This document shows positions 1-11,701 of a stretch of 64,000 nt of DNA, piece by piece. How positions within the stretch are numbered: position 1 is the stretch's first letter; every line of letters starts with the position of its first letter. This DNA is from Limnomonas spitsbergensis (lineage: Eukaryota; Chlorophyta; Chlorophyceae; Chlamydomonadales). The position numbers and the translations under genes were made by a program. Location: contig JAYJMM010000038.1 in the NCBI GenBank assembly GCA_037349105.1, forward strand, positions 3,632,501 through 3,696,500, in the 5' to 3' direction. The notes beneath the pieces are model-generated. The model ran no database searches. It was not told the origin of the DNA and worked only from the letters and a program-made list of their open reading frames with translations.

Positions 1-2180
1 GGAGGAGGTGGAGGGGGAGGGGGGGGTGGAGGAGGGGGAGGAGGGGGGAAGGGAGGAGGAGGAGAGGGGGGAGGGGGGGGAGGAGGGGGAGGAGGAGAGG
101 GAGGGGGAGGGGGAGGAGGAGATGGGGGAGGAGGGGAGGGGGGAGGGGGGGGAGGAGGAGAGGGAGGGGGAGGGGGAGGGGGAGAGGGAGGAGGAGGGGA
201 TGGGGGGGGAGGGGGAGGGGGAGATGGGGGAGGAGGAGAGGGGGGAGGAGGAGAGGGGGGAGGAGGGGGAGGAGGAGAGGGAGGGGGAGGGGGAGGAGGA
301 GAAGGGGGGGGAGGAGGAGGGGGAGAGGGTGGGGGAGGAGGAGAGGGAGGAGGGGGGATGTTGACGGGGCAGCAGATGGGTGCCATGTCAGTCTCAACAT
401 CCCAGTTGATGGGCCAGTAGTATTGGCCAGGCCAGACCTGGAAGAATGTTGAAATGGTGCAGGCCAGCCCCTTGGACTTGTAGCAGAAGGTGGTGCCAGC
501 GCTGGAGGGCAGCAGCATTAGGTTGTAAGCCTTAATGATCGCCTTGCTTCCGTAGGACAGCCATGCAACGTTGGCAGACTGCAGCTGACCGTTGATGTAG
601 AGACCATCCTTGCGGTCAAAGTCGTCAAAACAGGCGGGGTCTGCAGGGGAGACAGGTGGTGTGATGTCAGTCTTGGCAAAAAGACCGAAAATCATGTGCT
701 GAAATGCCTGGTTGTGTACAAGCTGCTAGAAAGGACTGACTAGCTCAAGCACTGTTGTCAAGCCATTGCGTGCTCGTTGGTTTTGGCGGGCTGAAAGCGC
801 GCATCGCTAGTTCAGATAGGTCATGCGCACAGTGCTCAAGGCCATGCAATGGGCATGTAGGTGTTAGTCGGCCATGCAATATATTAGTCAGGGTCTGCAG
901 GGGAGGGGGGGTGCAGCGCTGTCAGGAAACATACCAGGAATCAGCAGGCGGTAGCGTACATTTAGAAAATTCTTCTGTCTTAGTGCGTATCGCATCTCTT
1001 ACTGAGACAGCAACTCTCATGGCCAATTGAATAAGGCAGCACAATATTGGCACAACATTTTTCTTGTGCGAAACATGCATTCATAGGTACACTGCAGGGA
1101 GAGGTACTCTCTGTCTCTCTGACTTTCATTGGGTCCAATTCAACGCACCCTTGTCATAGGAGATAACAGTATGGTTCCCCAGATATTCCAGGAAGTGTTA
1201 CTCACTGACTCCCATGATGAGGCGGGTTGCTCCGTAGGTGGAGATGGTGGTGTAGCAGGTGCTGGGGCTGGCAACAGGGCCCTTGTAGGACAAGGTCACG
1301 CAGTACATGCCAGGGGTAGTCTCGACAGGCTTGGTCAGGTCGAATGGGAGGGAGGTGGCGTTGTAGTCGGTGCATCGGTGGTAAGGGAAAACGGGCCTGC
1401 TCGGGGGAGGGGGACATGGACACGTGTTTAGGGCAACATGCCGTTTTGCTGGAGCCTCATGCATGACGGGGGGTTCAGCAGAGAACCAGGGCAGCTTGCA
1501 TGGCACATACATTCATGTGGCGCATGCGTTTACACCTCATCCTGTAATGGATAACGCATTTATCCAGATGGCGTGTGCAAACATGCATTTGTGCCAGGTC
1601 TTATATCAGCAAGGACGGCGCATGCACATCACATTCAGTTTGCAGAGCACTGGCGTGGCAGGCAACACCAATCCAAAGTGAGCTTGGTCACTCATCCCCC
1701 AGTGAGCGATAACACATTTGCAGACCCAGACAAACCCAAGATGGCCCAGAGCATCCGGCAACCTCATCGGGACTCACACATTGCTTTGACCTACGCAGGG
1801 GAGGTAAGGCAAAAGGGTTTGAGAGGCGTTGCATGGACAGAGCATTGCATGGACAAAGGCAATACATAGATTGAAATGAATGGTCTCAGGCCAGGGCAAT
1901 GCAGGTAACCCATAATTACACTTGTGTGCGGAGGTCCAGGTGGTACAAGGAAAGGCTGGTGGCATAGTACTTCAACTGCTCAGATCCAAGATGGAAATTT
2001 TAAAGAATAGGATGATAAGGGGCAACTACCGGCACTCCATATCCAGGCGGTCTCAGTGAAGAAGCTGCTTTCCACGGCATTGTTCTCTTTGCGTCTCCCC
2101 TAGTCGGGCTCACCATTCACGGCAGAGAGTGCTGCGGCGCACACGAGGGCGACCAGCGTCCACGACCGGGACATCATCAT
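1..2180 (-). CDS. Pherophorin-like extracellular matrix glycoprotein, copy A (5' part; runs off the window)
   Basis: Secreted wall/matrix glycoprotein of the pherophorin family. Exons on the minus strand: 2114-2180, 1778-1790, 1206-1396 and 1-640 (partial). Exon 1 begins with three in-frame ATGs and encodes a signal peptide ([20 protein letters not shown]). A 13-nt microexon follows; it is needed to bring VFPYHRC into frame (phases 1, 2, 1 agree). Exons 3 and 4 give a Cys-rich globular domain ([31 protein letters not shown]). It then passes into a Ser-Pro-rich spacer, which appears on the plus strand as an uninterrupted G/A-rich tract at 1-360. The C-terminal part lies beyond position 1. The same exon structure recurs about 15.2 kb downstream (copy B). 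The start is chosen from the signal peptide; any of the three ATGs could be used. The family is recognised from domain pattern, and the exons are inferred from GT-AG sites and phase. Confidence 0.85.
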
Positions 2181-3087
2181 CACGAGAACTTGGCTTGGGT
2201 ATCCTGCGTATTGCGATGTGAGTCGGGTATCAGTCATCGGAAAGCAGTGAGTGAGGGGCGTGGAGTTTCGGTGTATTCATGTGGCGAGGCCGGTTGCCAC
2301 CAGCAGACAGGCTTCGTGGTGGTATCCCTAGGATTGGGCCACGGCGCGTGCAAGGGAAAGGGCTGTCGGACAACCCGGACGGTCTGATCCAGTATTGCAA
2401 CCGCCATCGATGATTGAAAGGATTTAAGAAACACATTTAGTTGGCTATGCATGCATGGGGTCGAGGGAGGGCCACACTTCAGGCATACACGTGCTAAGTC
2501 AGTGGTCGGCTTGTCATCAATAAGCAAGGGCAGTTAAGGTATGTGTTGGGGAGTTAAGACATAGTGATGCGGCGACGTCGAACGCCACTGTGGCATTTGC
2601 AAAGGCGCGTCGTTTAGAGTTGCAAGGGCGAAGGTGTGTGGTAGTTGCGCATGTGCAGACTGGGGCAGTTGCGCTTGTCATCAGTATAATGCATGCCAAT
2701 CGGGGCATTCGGCGGATGCAGAAGGAGAGAGACACATAAGGACGTTCTCGTCCATGATTCCTGCCGTCAGCAATAAAGCTGAGAGGTAACAGAGGGGCGA
2801 TGTGGTCGCTGTGATGAGAAGACAGTAATGCAACGGGCGTACAACCGCACAACCCCGTCGCTATTGGTGCCGAAAGTGTCGAGGGGTGTGTGTTTGTAGA
2901 GGGTCAGGGTAAACTCACCACGATCAAGCACAACCGATGGCCGCGGTATACAGCTTGTCGAATGTAATATTATGATAGCCGACAGAGGTTTTAATAATAC
3001 TAAAAGTTCGGACCTTGTTGTACATACCCTTGCGTGTTCGTGAGTAATTTCCCGCTCCATCCGTATGTTAGTATGTGCGGGACGGCA
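1..3087. repeat. Segmental duplication, copy A
   Basis: From about 360 to 3087 this block matches about 15593-18329 nearly base for base in direct orientation (offset about 15.24 kb) with scattered substitutions and small indels. It carries the 5' half of a pherophorin gene and about 900 bp upstream of its ATG. Identity stops abruptly after GGGACGGCA at 3087. The left limit lies in the G-rich proline-spacer tract or off the window and cannot be fixed. Confidence 0.93.
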
Positions 3088-3428
3088 TCATCCACACGCA
3101 TCTGAACTGTCTATGTGACGACCCGGCCTGTCACCCCTCTGCAGCATTGTGCACGTCAGCACCACCAGAGAACGAACATCGTGCATCCCAACCTTTGTTG
3201 CCCTCATCATTCCAATGTATCTCAACTGTCTATGTGCCAACGGGGTCTACACATTATAAATCCTTCTCCCTCTGCAGCATTGTGGACTTGCACCACCATC
3301 AGAGAACGAACATCATGCAAACCTAACCTTTGTTGCACACACTCATTAATACATTATCCCAATGCATCTCAATGAACCGCCTGTGTGCCGACTCGGTCTA
3401 AACATTTTGTATCCTTCTCCCTCTGCAG
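2181..3428. other. Spacer between pherophorin A and the cyclase exons; shared upstream region plus decoy acceptors
   Basis: Positions 2181-3087 are the duplicated upstream region of the pherophorin gene, a candidate promoter with no convincing TATA box. From 3088 the sequence is unique to this copy. It contains two degenerate copies (about 3130-3180 and 3262-3320) of the junction CTCCCTCTGCAG|CATTGTGG that opens the true cyclase exon at 3429. No upstream cyclase exon is visible here on the plus strand. Confidence 0.6.
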
Positions 3429-6400
3429 CATTGTGGACTTCACCACTATCAGTGGCCAAATGGAGCCCATAGAGAGCATGCTCAGCGAGCTGTACGAGCG
3501 CTTCGATGCCATCAACGACCTCTACCCGGATGTGTGGAAGGTGAGTGTGGGAGGTGTGAACACGGTATGTGTGAGAGGTGTGGAAGGTTTGTGTGCAGGA
3601 GGCGTTGTGGCTGAGTCTGGCGCCCCCCCTGATGAGGGCTCTGTGACTGAGTGTTATGAAATGTATATTTACCGCAAGCCTGACGTTCCGGGCTTGGGTT
3701 TAGCGTGTAGGGTTCAGCTCAATAGCCCTCTCTGGGAATGCACTGGTGCGTTGTACAGCCTGATATATAAATCTAGCTGGATGTGCTTACTCTCACCTTG
3801 CATCTCTGCCCGAATGTGCGTTGCTCACGGGCTGATGTCATTGGGGACACGCGCATGCTGTTCTCCATCCTGACGCGGGCGGTGCATGACTACCGGTTGC
3901 TGATCATCCCTCCAAACCCTAAACCCTGAACCCTAGACCCTGAACCCCCGCCTGCAGGCTGATGTCATCGGGGACTCATACATGCTGGTATCGAACCTGA
4001 CGCGGCAAGTGGACGACCACGTGGACCAGAACATCGACCTGGGCATACGGATTCAGATCGCCACTAGCGAGGCCTGCCCGTGGCTCGACAAGCCGCTCCA
4101 TATCCGCATCGGCATCCACACCGGCCCGGCGGCAGCGGGCGTTGTTGGGAGCGCAACGTCCACGGGCCTGATGCGGTACAGCATCTACGGGGATACTGTC
4201 AACACGGCCTCGCGCATGGAGAGTCATGGCTTGCCCGGGAAGATCCACATTAGCCAGGTAATTTCATTTACATGTCCTTTGTTCTGTGAGGCTCGGCAAC
4301 TGTTTGGCTACAGCTCAGCTGCATAGAGGACACAAGGTCAATACGGCCTTGCGCATAGAGAGCCACGGCCTGCTAGGGAAGATCCACATTAGCCAGGTAA
4401 TCCACCCCCTCTTTCGGGGGCGGTTCAGCAACCGTTAAGCAGTTCAGCTACACTTCAGCTACTTGGTGACACGGTCAGAACGGCCTCTAGCATGGAGAGC
4501 CTCGGCCTGTCTGGGAGGATTTATTTGAGTCGGTGCGCATGATGCTTCCAGGCTCAGACAGGCTCAAAGCCCAAGGAAGTATGAACCCTATGACGCGAGT
4601 TCCTCACCCGGGTAGGTATGAAATACGCCATGTGGGCTCAACACGACTGCCGTAACAACTTGACACGTCGTGTGCGCGCAGGCCTCCTTCGACTGCCTCC
4701 GTGCTGTGGACAAGTATGTGATCCGTGAGCGTGGCCTCATTAATGTCAAGGGCAAGGGACCCATGGTGACCTACCTGATTGCAAGCCACCAGGAGGGATG
4801 GCTGCTGCAGGTGGGGGGTCTGCACAGAAAAATGAGGGATGGCGGTAAAAAAAGGGGGGGGGGCTACACTGAAATATTAGTCATGGCTGCTTCAGGTGGG
4901 GGCTGCACATTAGAATGAGGGAGGGCTGTGCATAAAAAGGGGGGGCTGCTCATAACATGAGGGATGGCTGCTTCAGGTAGGGGCTGCACATCGAAATGAG
5001 GGAGGGCTGTGCATAAAAAGGGGCTGCTGCTCATAACATGAGGGATGGCTGCTTCAGGTAGGGGCTGCACAACAAAATAAGGGAGGGCTGTGCATAAAAG
5101 GGGGGGGCTTATAACATGAGGGATGGCCGCTTCATGTGGGGGCAGCACATCAAAATGAGGGAGGGCTGTGCATAAAAGGGGGGGGGGCTCATAACATGAG
5201 GGATGACTGCTTCAGGTAGGGGCTGCACATCGAAATGAGGGAGGGCTGTGCATAAAAAAGGGGGGCTGCTCATAACATGAGGGATGGCTGCTTCAGGTGG
5301 GGGCTGCACATCGAAATTAGGGAGGGCTGTGCATAAAAGGGCGGGGGGGGGCTGCTCATAAAATAAGGGACAGCTGCGTCAGGTGTTGGGCTGAACATGA
5401 GAATGACAGGTGGCTGCACATAAAATGATGGATGGCTGTTTCAGGTGGGGGGGGGCTGCATATACAAATGTTTAGGGGTAAGGGTGAAGGGTTTTCCTCT
5501 AAAAACCCTTCCTTCCAAATCCTAAACCTTGAAAAAGGCTGGCAGCTGTCTCAATGCAAGCCACGAGGAGGGATGGCTGTTGCAGGTGGGGGGGATGCAC
5601 ATGACAATTTTATTTCCTCTCTGGCCAATATGCAATCTTTCATTTTAAACAAGCAGGAGGGATGGCTTAAAAAACCTGCTGCAGGTGGGGGGCTCTGCCG
5701 ATTCTGTCTAGCTTTCTCCTTGATACAGCACGCATACTTAACAACATATCAGCAGAGTGCAGAGTGCAAGCAATCCTTTCTATGCCTACTGTTAGTCGCA
5801 TGGCTTTACGCCGGCTTCATGCGGTTCTGCAGAACCTACCGATATATCTGATCTTGAGATGGGTGAGATGAACGGCAGTGCCATTTCCCAGATGATGTGT
5901 TACGCTTCTTTAACGTTTCTTGCTGCTACTGCTGCTGATGCTCCTGCTCCTACAGGCAAAGAATACTACGGCCCTGAAGGACCGCATCAGCTGCCCTGAG
6001 ATGGACCATCACCTGATGACTCCTTCGCAGACCCTGGAGGCCCACAGCCTGTCCGCGTTCGGAGCACATGCTCCGGAACCGATGCGGGCCTCGGCTCCAA
6101 GTTTTGTTGAGACGTCGGTCAGCCGCCTGATGCTGGCTAGTTTGGAAAGCAGGACGAGTACGGACAGAGGAAGTGTTACTGGGGGGCCTGCCTCCTCCCG
6201 GGCTGGCTCCTCTGCCTGGTCGTATGTCACCTCCGAGGCTGTCCCACCCTCCCGGCTGAGCAAGGCGTCCAACCAGGAAGGTGACAGGGGCTCGTCTACC
6301 TTTTTCCAGTGTATCAACAGCAGCAGGAGGGTCATGTCCCGCAGCGCACGCAGCATTCCGAGCAACCATGCTGAAAGGGGGCAGCAGCCGGCGGCAGCGG

Positions 6401-7389
6401 CAGCGGCAGGCAGGCCGCAGCAGCACGGGCAGCACATCATGCCCAACATACGGAGGCGCTCTGTGACACCGGTACTGTCGCCGGCGCTCCTGTGGGGAGA
6501 CCGCTTGTATGGGGGCAAGGGTGGCTGGCAGGCGGCGCTGGCAGCATCGGACCTGGTCCGCCCCTACTGCTCCGAGACGCTGCCGCGGCTCAAGAGCATC
6601 AACGAGGCCTGCACCGAACCGGCTTTGCATCCGATGCACCGGATGCAGATGCTGAAGGGTGTCCCGGCGAGTGCCAGTATGCGCATCATTTCGTTGTCTG
6701 GGGGAGGGCCAGAGGAGGAGCCCCTGGTGGTGCTGGGGGAGGACGGGCACTCGATGACTGGCTTAACGTCCAAGGCGGAGGGCATGGAAAACGATGGCTC
6801 CTTGGCGGTGGATGTGAGCGTTACGGACCTGCAAAATATCGGGGTGAGAGTGGGCCCGCCTGAGGGGGCAGCGCCGGGAGGCTTGGACAGCGGGGAGCAC
6901 CTTTCCAAAATGATGTCTGGGAGGCCGGGAGGGATGGGGCAGCAGAGGCTCGGCACGCTGAGGCAGCAAGCCTTGGAAATGCTCCGGTCAAGTAGCCGAG
7001 GAGGGGGCCAGGGCTCGAGCGAGGCGGCTGATGTCGGCTCGAGCCAGCAAAGCTTGCTGATGGCAACGTTGAACAACATGCCGGGTGGGGATGCTGCCGC
7101 CACACCCATGGGGGCTGCGGGAGCGCTGGATGGTTTTCCCTTCACCCAGCCGCCGATGGGCAGCAGGCACACGAAACCGCGTGTGAGCGCCGCCCCGCCT
7201 GTCGCCGATGGACAGCGGAGGTCAGCGATAGGGCCGCTTATGCAAGAGGCAAGCGGGGAGGAGAACCATGGCGCACGTGCAGGGACGGGGGGGCTGATTC
7301 AACAGTCCGAGGAGGGTGGGGTGAGCTGTCAGGATGTCACGCGCCAGCAGCAACAGCTAGGTGCACTTTGCGGCTGCTGCATCTCTTAA
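3429..7389 (+). CDS. Class III nucleotide (adenylate/guanylate) cyclase, 3' part, with long C-terminal tail
   Basis: Makes cAMP or cGMP from ATP or GTP. Exons 3429-3540, 3958-4257, 4682-4810 and 5956-7389 join in consistent phase (intron phase 2 before the first, then 0, 0, 0). The first exon completes the metal-binding motif as (GA)C-ATT-GTG, giving DIVDFT. Next come ELYERFDAIND, then KADVIGDSYM with the second metal aspartate, HIRIGIHTGPAAAGVVG, and MRYSIYGDTVNTASRMES with the conserved Asn and Arg. The end of the domain is RGLINVKGKGPMVTYLI. The last exon adds about 477 residues rich in Gly, Ser, Ala and Gln with no recognised domain, ending at TAA 7387-7389. At the purine-selecting positions the usual guanylate-cyclase Glu/Cys pair is Asp (KADVIGD) and Ser (RYSIYGD), so the substrate is undecided. 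Exons upstream of 3429 (start of the catalytic domain and everything N-terminal) are not in the window; the fragment may be a 5'-truncated gene. Confidence 0.88.
3831..3893 (+). repeat. Degenerate copy of the start of cyclase exon 3958-4257
   Basis: GCTGATGTCATTGGGGAC and the following bases repeat the first ~60 bases of the real exon at 3958 with substitutions. The acceptor has decayed (CACGG instead of GCAG). It lies about 127 bp upstream of the real exon within the intron. Confidence 0.75.
4322..4540 (+). repeat. Two degenerate copies of the 3' end and donor of cyclase exon 3958-4257
   Basis: About 4335-4402 repeats the exon end through AGATCCACATTAGCCAG|GTAATC, retaining a good donor. 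About 4470-4535 is a more diverged third copy (ACGGTCAGAACGGCCTC, GGGAGGATTTATTTGAGTC) with the donor lost. Spacing is about 140 bp. The true exon ends at 4257. Confidence 0.75.
4868..5460 (+). repeat. About 80-bp tandem array founded on the donor junction of cyclase exon 4682-4810
   Basis: Seven or so units start at about 4961, 5042, 5120, 5200 and 5281, with flanking partial units. Each contains GGGATGGCTGCTTCAGGT, close to the real exon end GGGATGGCTGCTGCAG|GTGGGG at 4795-4816. Further single copies occur at about 5555-5600 (the best match, including the preceding GCAAGCCAC) and about 5650-5695. The array lies in the intron between 4810 and 5956. Confidence 0.8.
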
Positions 7390-10175
7390 GGGATGGAAAG
7401 AGATGCAGCTGCAGTCGGCTTGTGTACTGAAGGGGCAGCCGAGCCCTAGGCGATCCAATCAGAAGCGCAATGCTATGTATCTCAACTTGACATGCCAAGG
7501 AACGTGTACAATTGTATAAAGTATAAAGCTGAAGCTGATGACACCGGGCTTGGTATGTCGCATAAGTTGATCATTATCTATCCACCGCTAGTAACGGTAT
7601 CAGTCTAGTTATTATTTAGCCGTGCTTCATCAATCATCATTCACCGCGATCCATTCCGAGCAATTCTGACACAAAGCCCGTTTCTTCTGAGGAGGTTAGT
7701 GTATGTGCCACATTTGCAGCACACCCGTTCCTCCTACATGACCTGTTCCGCTGCACACTTTTGAGCACCCAAAGCTGCAGGACTCTTTTGACTAGGGAGA
7801 TCGGGAGACTCTCAGCTGGTTTGTCTGGCAACCCAGTCTTGATAGATTGATGCCTACTTGTTCCCACAGGCCAGAAATTCCTTCCGCACGCCGCTGCGCA
7901 TTGACGTGCATTCACAGTCTATGGAGTTCAGAGAAACGCATGGTAGCTGTTTGGAGATTTTTTGTATATTGGTGTGTCCTTTAGGCCCCCCTCATCATAG
8001 TATTACTCATGTTGTAGGTAAGCAGTGTCTTTTTATTTTTCGATGGCAAGCACAAACATTAACTTGATTTCTGGGGGGGGAGTTTCTTTTTATCTCCAAA
8101 CGGTGAATCGCCAACATTGATAACTGCGAGAGATTTCAAAACCGCACCGTTTTGCTACCAGCGATGCAGATGGGTAGATAGATAGATATCCCGTGCATGT
8201 GCTTCCACCACCCGGCAGTGCTTTATTGACATATAAACTCGGCGAAGGCTTGCAGTGTGGAATGCCAGGGGATTGGTAATGTGTGTCGTTGTGGCACGCA
8301 AGATGTTTCTGTCCAGACCTAGACGGGGCTCGCAATGTTCCTGAACAGATCAGACTGTGTGTGTACGTCTAGATGCATTGATTGATTATTTGGCAGAGAG
8401 GGATAATTATGACTCCGAGCCACAATTGATTACTTTGCTAAAAAAGAAGGATTGTTATGTCTACCATGGGCAGAGAACCATGGGGGAGCCGTTATTGATT
8501 ATTTGGCTGAGGAGGATACCGGGTTTTAGCGACTGGGTGTCATAATTGATTTCAATATTAGTCCTTCAGGCCTTCAACCTTTGCTGAAAGCAGGTTTAAT
8601 TGTGGGAGGTCATCAAAGCGGTTTTTCTTGTAAATATTCGTACTACAGTAGTACAGTACACCTGTACTGTGAATTCTACTGGTAATATGATGGGTGGAAT
8701 GTTGAATTTCAGAACCAACAGCACGTACCATTGTGCTGCATAAACCAGCAAGGAAAATACGTCAATGTGTTATGCTGGCAATGCTTGCTCATATTCATAT
8801 ATACTGGGTACAAGCCGGTTGTGTGGGAAACATTGCTCTTGTCTAGGTCTTGATTCTGTGGATTCTGTGGCTCATAAAACCAGATTTTGATTCAATTTCG
8901 TCCAAGAAGCTGTGAATTCAAATGGAAGGATGTTAACAAATCCTTTCCCCGTACTCAGGGTATCAGGTCGCAATCATATTCCACTGATCTGGCTTGTGTG
9001 GCACACATTCCAGTCCAATTCGAAAGTAAGAATTGAAAATATTGTCACACAAAAAGATATGAGTAGCGAAACGCCTAGAAATAACTGCTCTAAATCCGAC
9101 ATTAATGTTGACAAGATTCAACAGCACTCATGATTCGTTGAAAGTTTGCCACTGCTACTCGTTGGGATTTTCATTTACTTCCTGACTAAGGACACCGCAC
9201 CGTGGTTGTGAGGAGCTGCCCTGGCTGTGGGGCGCAAGGTTCGGATGGTGCGCTCTGCTGGTGGCAGAGTTGCCTCCTGTGTGTGGGCGAGAAAGTAAAT
9301 CAATAGCGGTAAACAACTGGAATTTCAGGCTCCGGGCTCCGGTCTGCATCCAAATGGGCAAAATACTGCCGTCCTTCCACCAGTGCTAATTTAGTGCACA
9401 CGGGGCCGCCCTGGGGTGCAGGCCAGCAGGACAGCCACCATTGGGCCAAATGGGACAAACCTTGACCCACCTCAAGCAGACACATAGCCCACCACCGGGG
9501 GCAAAAGCGGGTTGGAAGAGACAAATCCTACCGGCCCACTCATGGTATAATCTGGTTCCCCTGTGATATAGCTTAATGAGGGCCTAAAACAACCGTTGCA
9601 TTCCAGTATCCCACCTCTGCTTTCACCTGTCACGACTCACGAGCTCTTGCAGGTCGGCAGGTCCCTCGTGTCTCCAGTAAATTGAATGATCTTGATGAAT
9701 GTAAAGCTATCGAAACGAAGTTACCACCTCTGATGTTAGAGCGTACTGGTAACTTGAATTGCTTGGTCTGTAGGGGAAATGATGAAATGAATTCCGGCCT
9801 CTCGGAAAACTGGGTTCAAAATTCAAAATTTACCTGGGGACGCTGGCCCAGTGGAGGCCCGATGGAGAGGTTCATGCGACATTGCTTTATGTACATTCAT
9901 TGAGGGGTGCAATGTTAATCCCCCCCTGGGTTTCTTGGCCTCATCACGACTGACGCTGCGGAACCTTACCTATATCAGCTTTCGTAGCTGATGAGTAGCT
10001 GACTCTCTCAACGGCGAATCCCCTCACCAGGAGGCTGTTCCACCCTGGCTGTCCGTAACCTGCTGAAACAAAGACCGTGTGTAGTCTGGAATCCTTGATC
10101 CTTAATCTTGAGATCCAAAAGAAGGGAAACGTCGAATCAAGCAATCACCAACTTGACACCGGAATCCCATGAGTA
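7390..10175. other. Non-coding stretch after the cyclase
   Basis: No ORF here has a recognisable domain or splice-consistent extension, and no RNA gene was recognised. The stretch is A/T-richer than the flanking genes. It holds a short TAGA microsatellite at about 8173-8188. A stretch at about 9360-9530 resembles a dispersed family also seen near 28610 and 63400 (ACCAAACCTTGACC-like core). Confidence 0.5.
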
Positions 10176-10764
10176 CCGTAGAACCACTTTAGCTCCGCTC
10201 GTAATTAAATAATTATTGGGGTGCGCGGACATGACTGCGCGCTAATATTAATTCAAAAATTGCCGCTGCGCGGAGCGTCAGTCAGGTGCCCAAACAATTT
10301 TTTGGGGGGTGCGCGGTATGAATTAAAAACAGCATTTTTACAAAATTTTGCGCGCTAGCGCGCGACTGTTTGATTCGACATCCGTTCAGGCATCCTTGTC
10401 AAGTGTGCCCAAATAGCCCTGCTAGGTTACGTAGTACCACTGAGCCCCCCGGGCCCAAATAGCCACACGTTTCCTGAGGCTAGGAATCGGCGGAGGAGGG
10501 GGATGACGACTACGGTATGCGGGTCCTGCAAACATCAAACGAAGTTGTAACTGAGCTTGACTGTACTGGCTGAAAGTGCTGCGCGGACGAAAATTTTAAT
10601 TATTTCCAGTGATGCGCGATGTTTAATTAAATTTCGTGCTGCGCGGCGTTAAATTAAATTAAAATTTCGTCGCTGCGCGACCGTTTTTTAAATTCTTTTT
10701 GGGGTGCGCGGCCGAAAATTAAATTCTTTTTTTTGGGGTGCGCGGAGCTTAAGTGGTTTTACGG
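10176..10764. mobile_element. Candidate non-autonomous DNA transposon (MITE) with TA flanks
   Basis: The ends form imperfect inverted repeats of about 23 bp: left begins CCGTAGAACCACTTTAGC, right end reverse-complemented begins CCGTAAAACCACTTAAGC. Both ends abut TA (10174-10175 and 10765-10766), compatible with a TA target duplication, although the GTAC context makes the exact edge ambiguous. The interior near both ends is AT-rich with repeated GGTGCGCGG / CTGCGCGG motifs, like transposase-binding subterminal repeats. No transposase is encoded. Confidence 0.6.
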
Positions 10765-11431
10765 TACTTAGCTTACGCTTGACGGGACTTAACCTCGGGG
10801 TGACGTCACATTGAGATTTCCCGATGGCCGCTCCGTCAAGGCACACCGAACGCTTCTCGTGTTGGCGTCTGCTGTTATGCAACAGTTCATGCCAGAAGTG
10901 AACGCGCACCATGATGAAGCATCTTTGAAGAGGCATGCTAGCCAGGCTGCTGTTGATGCATAATCTTCCGTTAATCTTCTACTGTGTCAGTAAGTGAACC
11001 CAGCATCAGCTGCGTGAGTTCTCTGGTGGACAAGTGATGTATCCCGTGGATCAATCCCCATGCATCTGTTTGACTCGTGGTCCCATGCATGGTGTGGAGG
11101 CCTCCATGGCCTCCATCATGTTCCACCCTGCCAATGTAGCCTGTCAAAAGATAAGCAGCCTGAGACCGTGTTGTTTCAATTAATCGCCACCTCTTCACTG
11201 CCGGAATTAGTGTGATTTGACCCAGATGCAAGTTGTGTTCTGGGACTGTCAGCGTGTGGGATCTTGAAACTGGTCTGTGCAGAGGCTCTGCGTTTGAGGG
11301 TCTCAGCATTACTGACAGCTTGACTCACATTGCTCTAGCCGCTTCAGGCACTGCTGTTCTGGCCTTATTCAACAGAAGGCGGCTATAAACCTGGGATATC
11401 ACCAGGCAGGTGGCGTTGGATGACTAAAAGG

Positions 11432-11701
11432 TTAACGAGGGGTACAGAATGAGAGCGTGGTGCCATAAACCTGGCCTGACAACATTGTGCCAGCAGGGGT
11501 AGCTAGGGGTGGAACGGGAGCAAACCCGAGCGTTCTCTGCCGCTTCGAATCGCGTGGTTTCGCGGAAGCTGCCTTGCACTCCCTCCCATTCTGGTGGCGT
11601 CTGACGTTTGCAGGGTCAGCGGATTTGAAGACCTTGCCACAACGACCACAACTGATCTGTTCATTCATGATCCACCAGACCAACACTACCATGTGCTGCA
11701 T
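11432..11701 (-). CDS. Small C2HC zinc-finger ORF, possible exon of a transposon-related or unknown gene
   Basis: The minus-strand frame from about 11665 reads MNEQISCGRCGKVFKS and continues to RRHQNGREC. This fits a zinc finger of spacing C-x2-C-x14-H-x5-C. A basic segment ending KRQRTLGF follows. Such short N-terminal fingers occur in BED/hAT-like transposases and in some algal regulatory proteins, but nothing else of either is seen. A GCCAG|GTTTATGG donor near the end and a CATGCAG acceptor just upstream suggest it could be one exon. The full gene, if any, was not found. Confidence 0.35.
   Translation of the reverse strand: MQHMVVLVWWIMNEQISCGRCGKVFKSADPANVRRHQNGRECKAASAKPRDSKRQRTLGFAPVPPLATPAGTMLSGQVYGTTLSFCTPR

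Noticed and set aside
8..364. Glu/Gly-rich plus-strand ORFs here and at 14066-14389 and 14869-15685
   Set aside because: They are the antisense of the pherophorin Ser-Pro spacers; the minus-strand frames have signal peptide, Cys-rich domains and consistent splicing.
5950..7172. Minus-strand ORFs of 60-266 codons opposite the cyclase tail
   Set aside because: They are shadows of a GC-rich coding exon whose plus-strand frame continues in phase from the cyclase domain.
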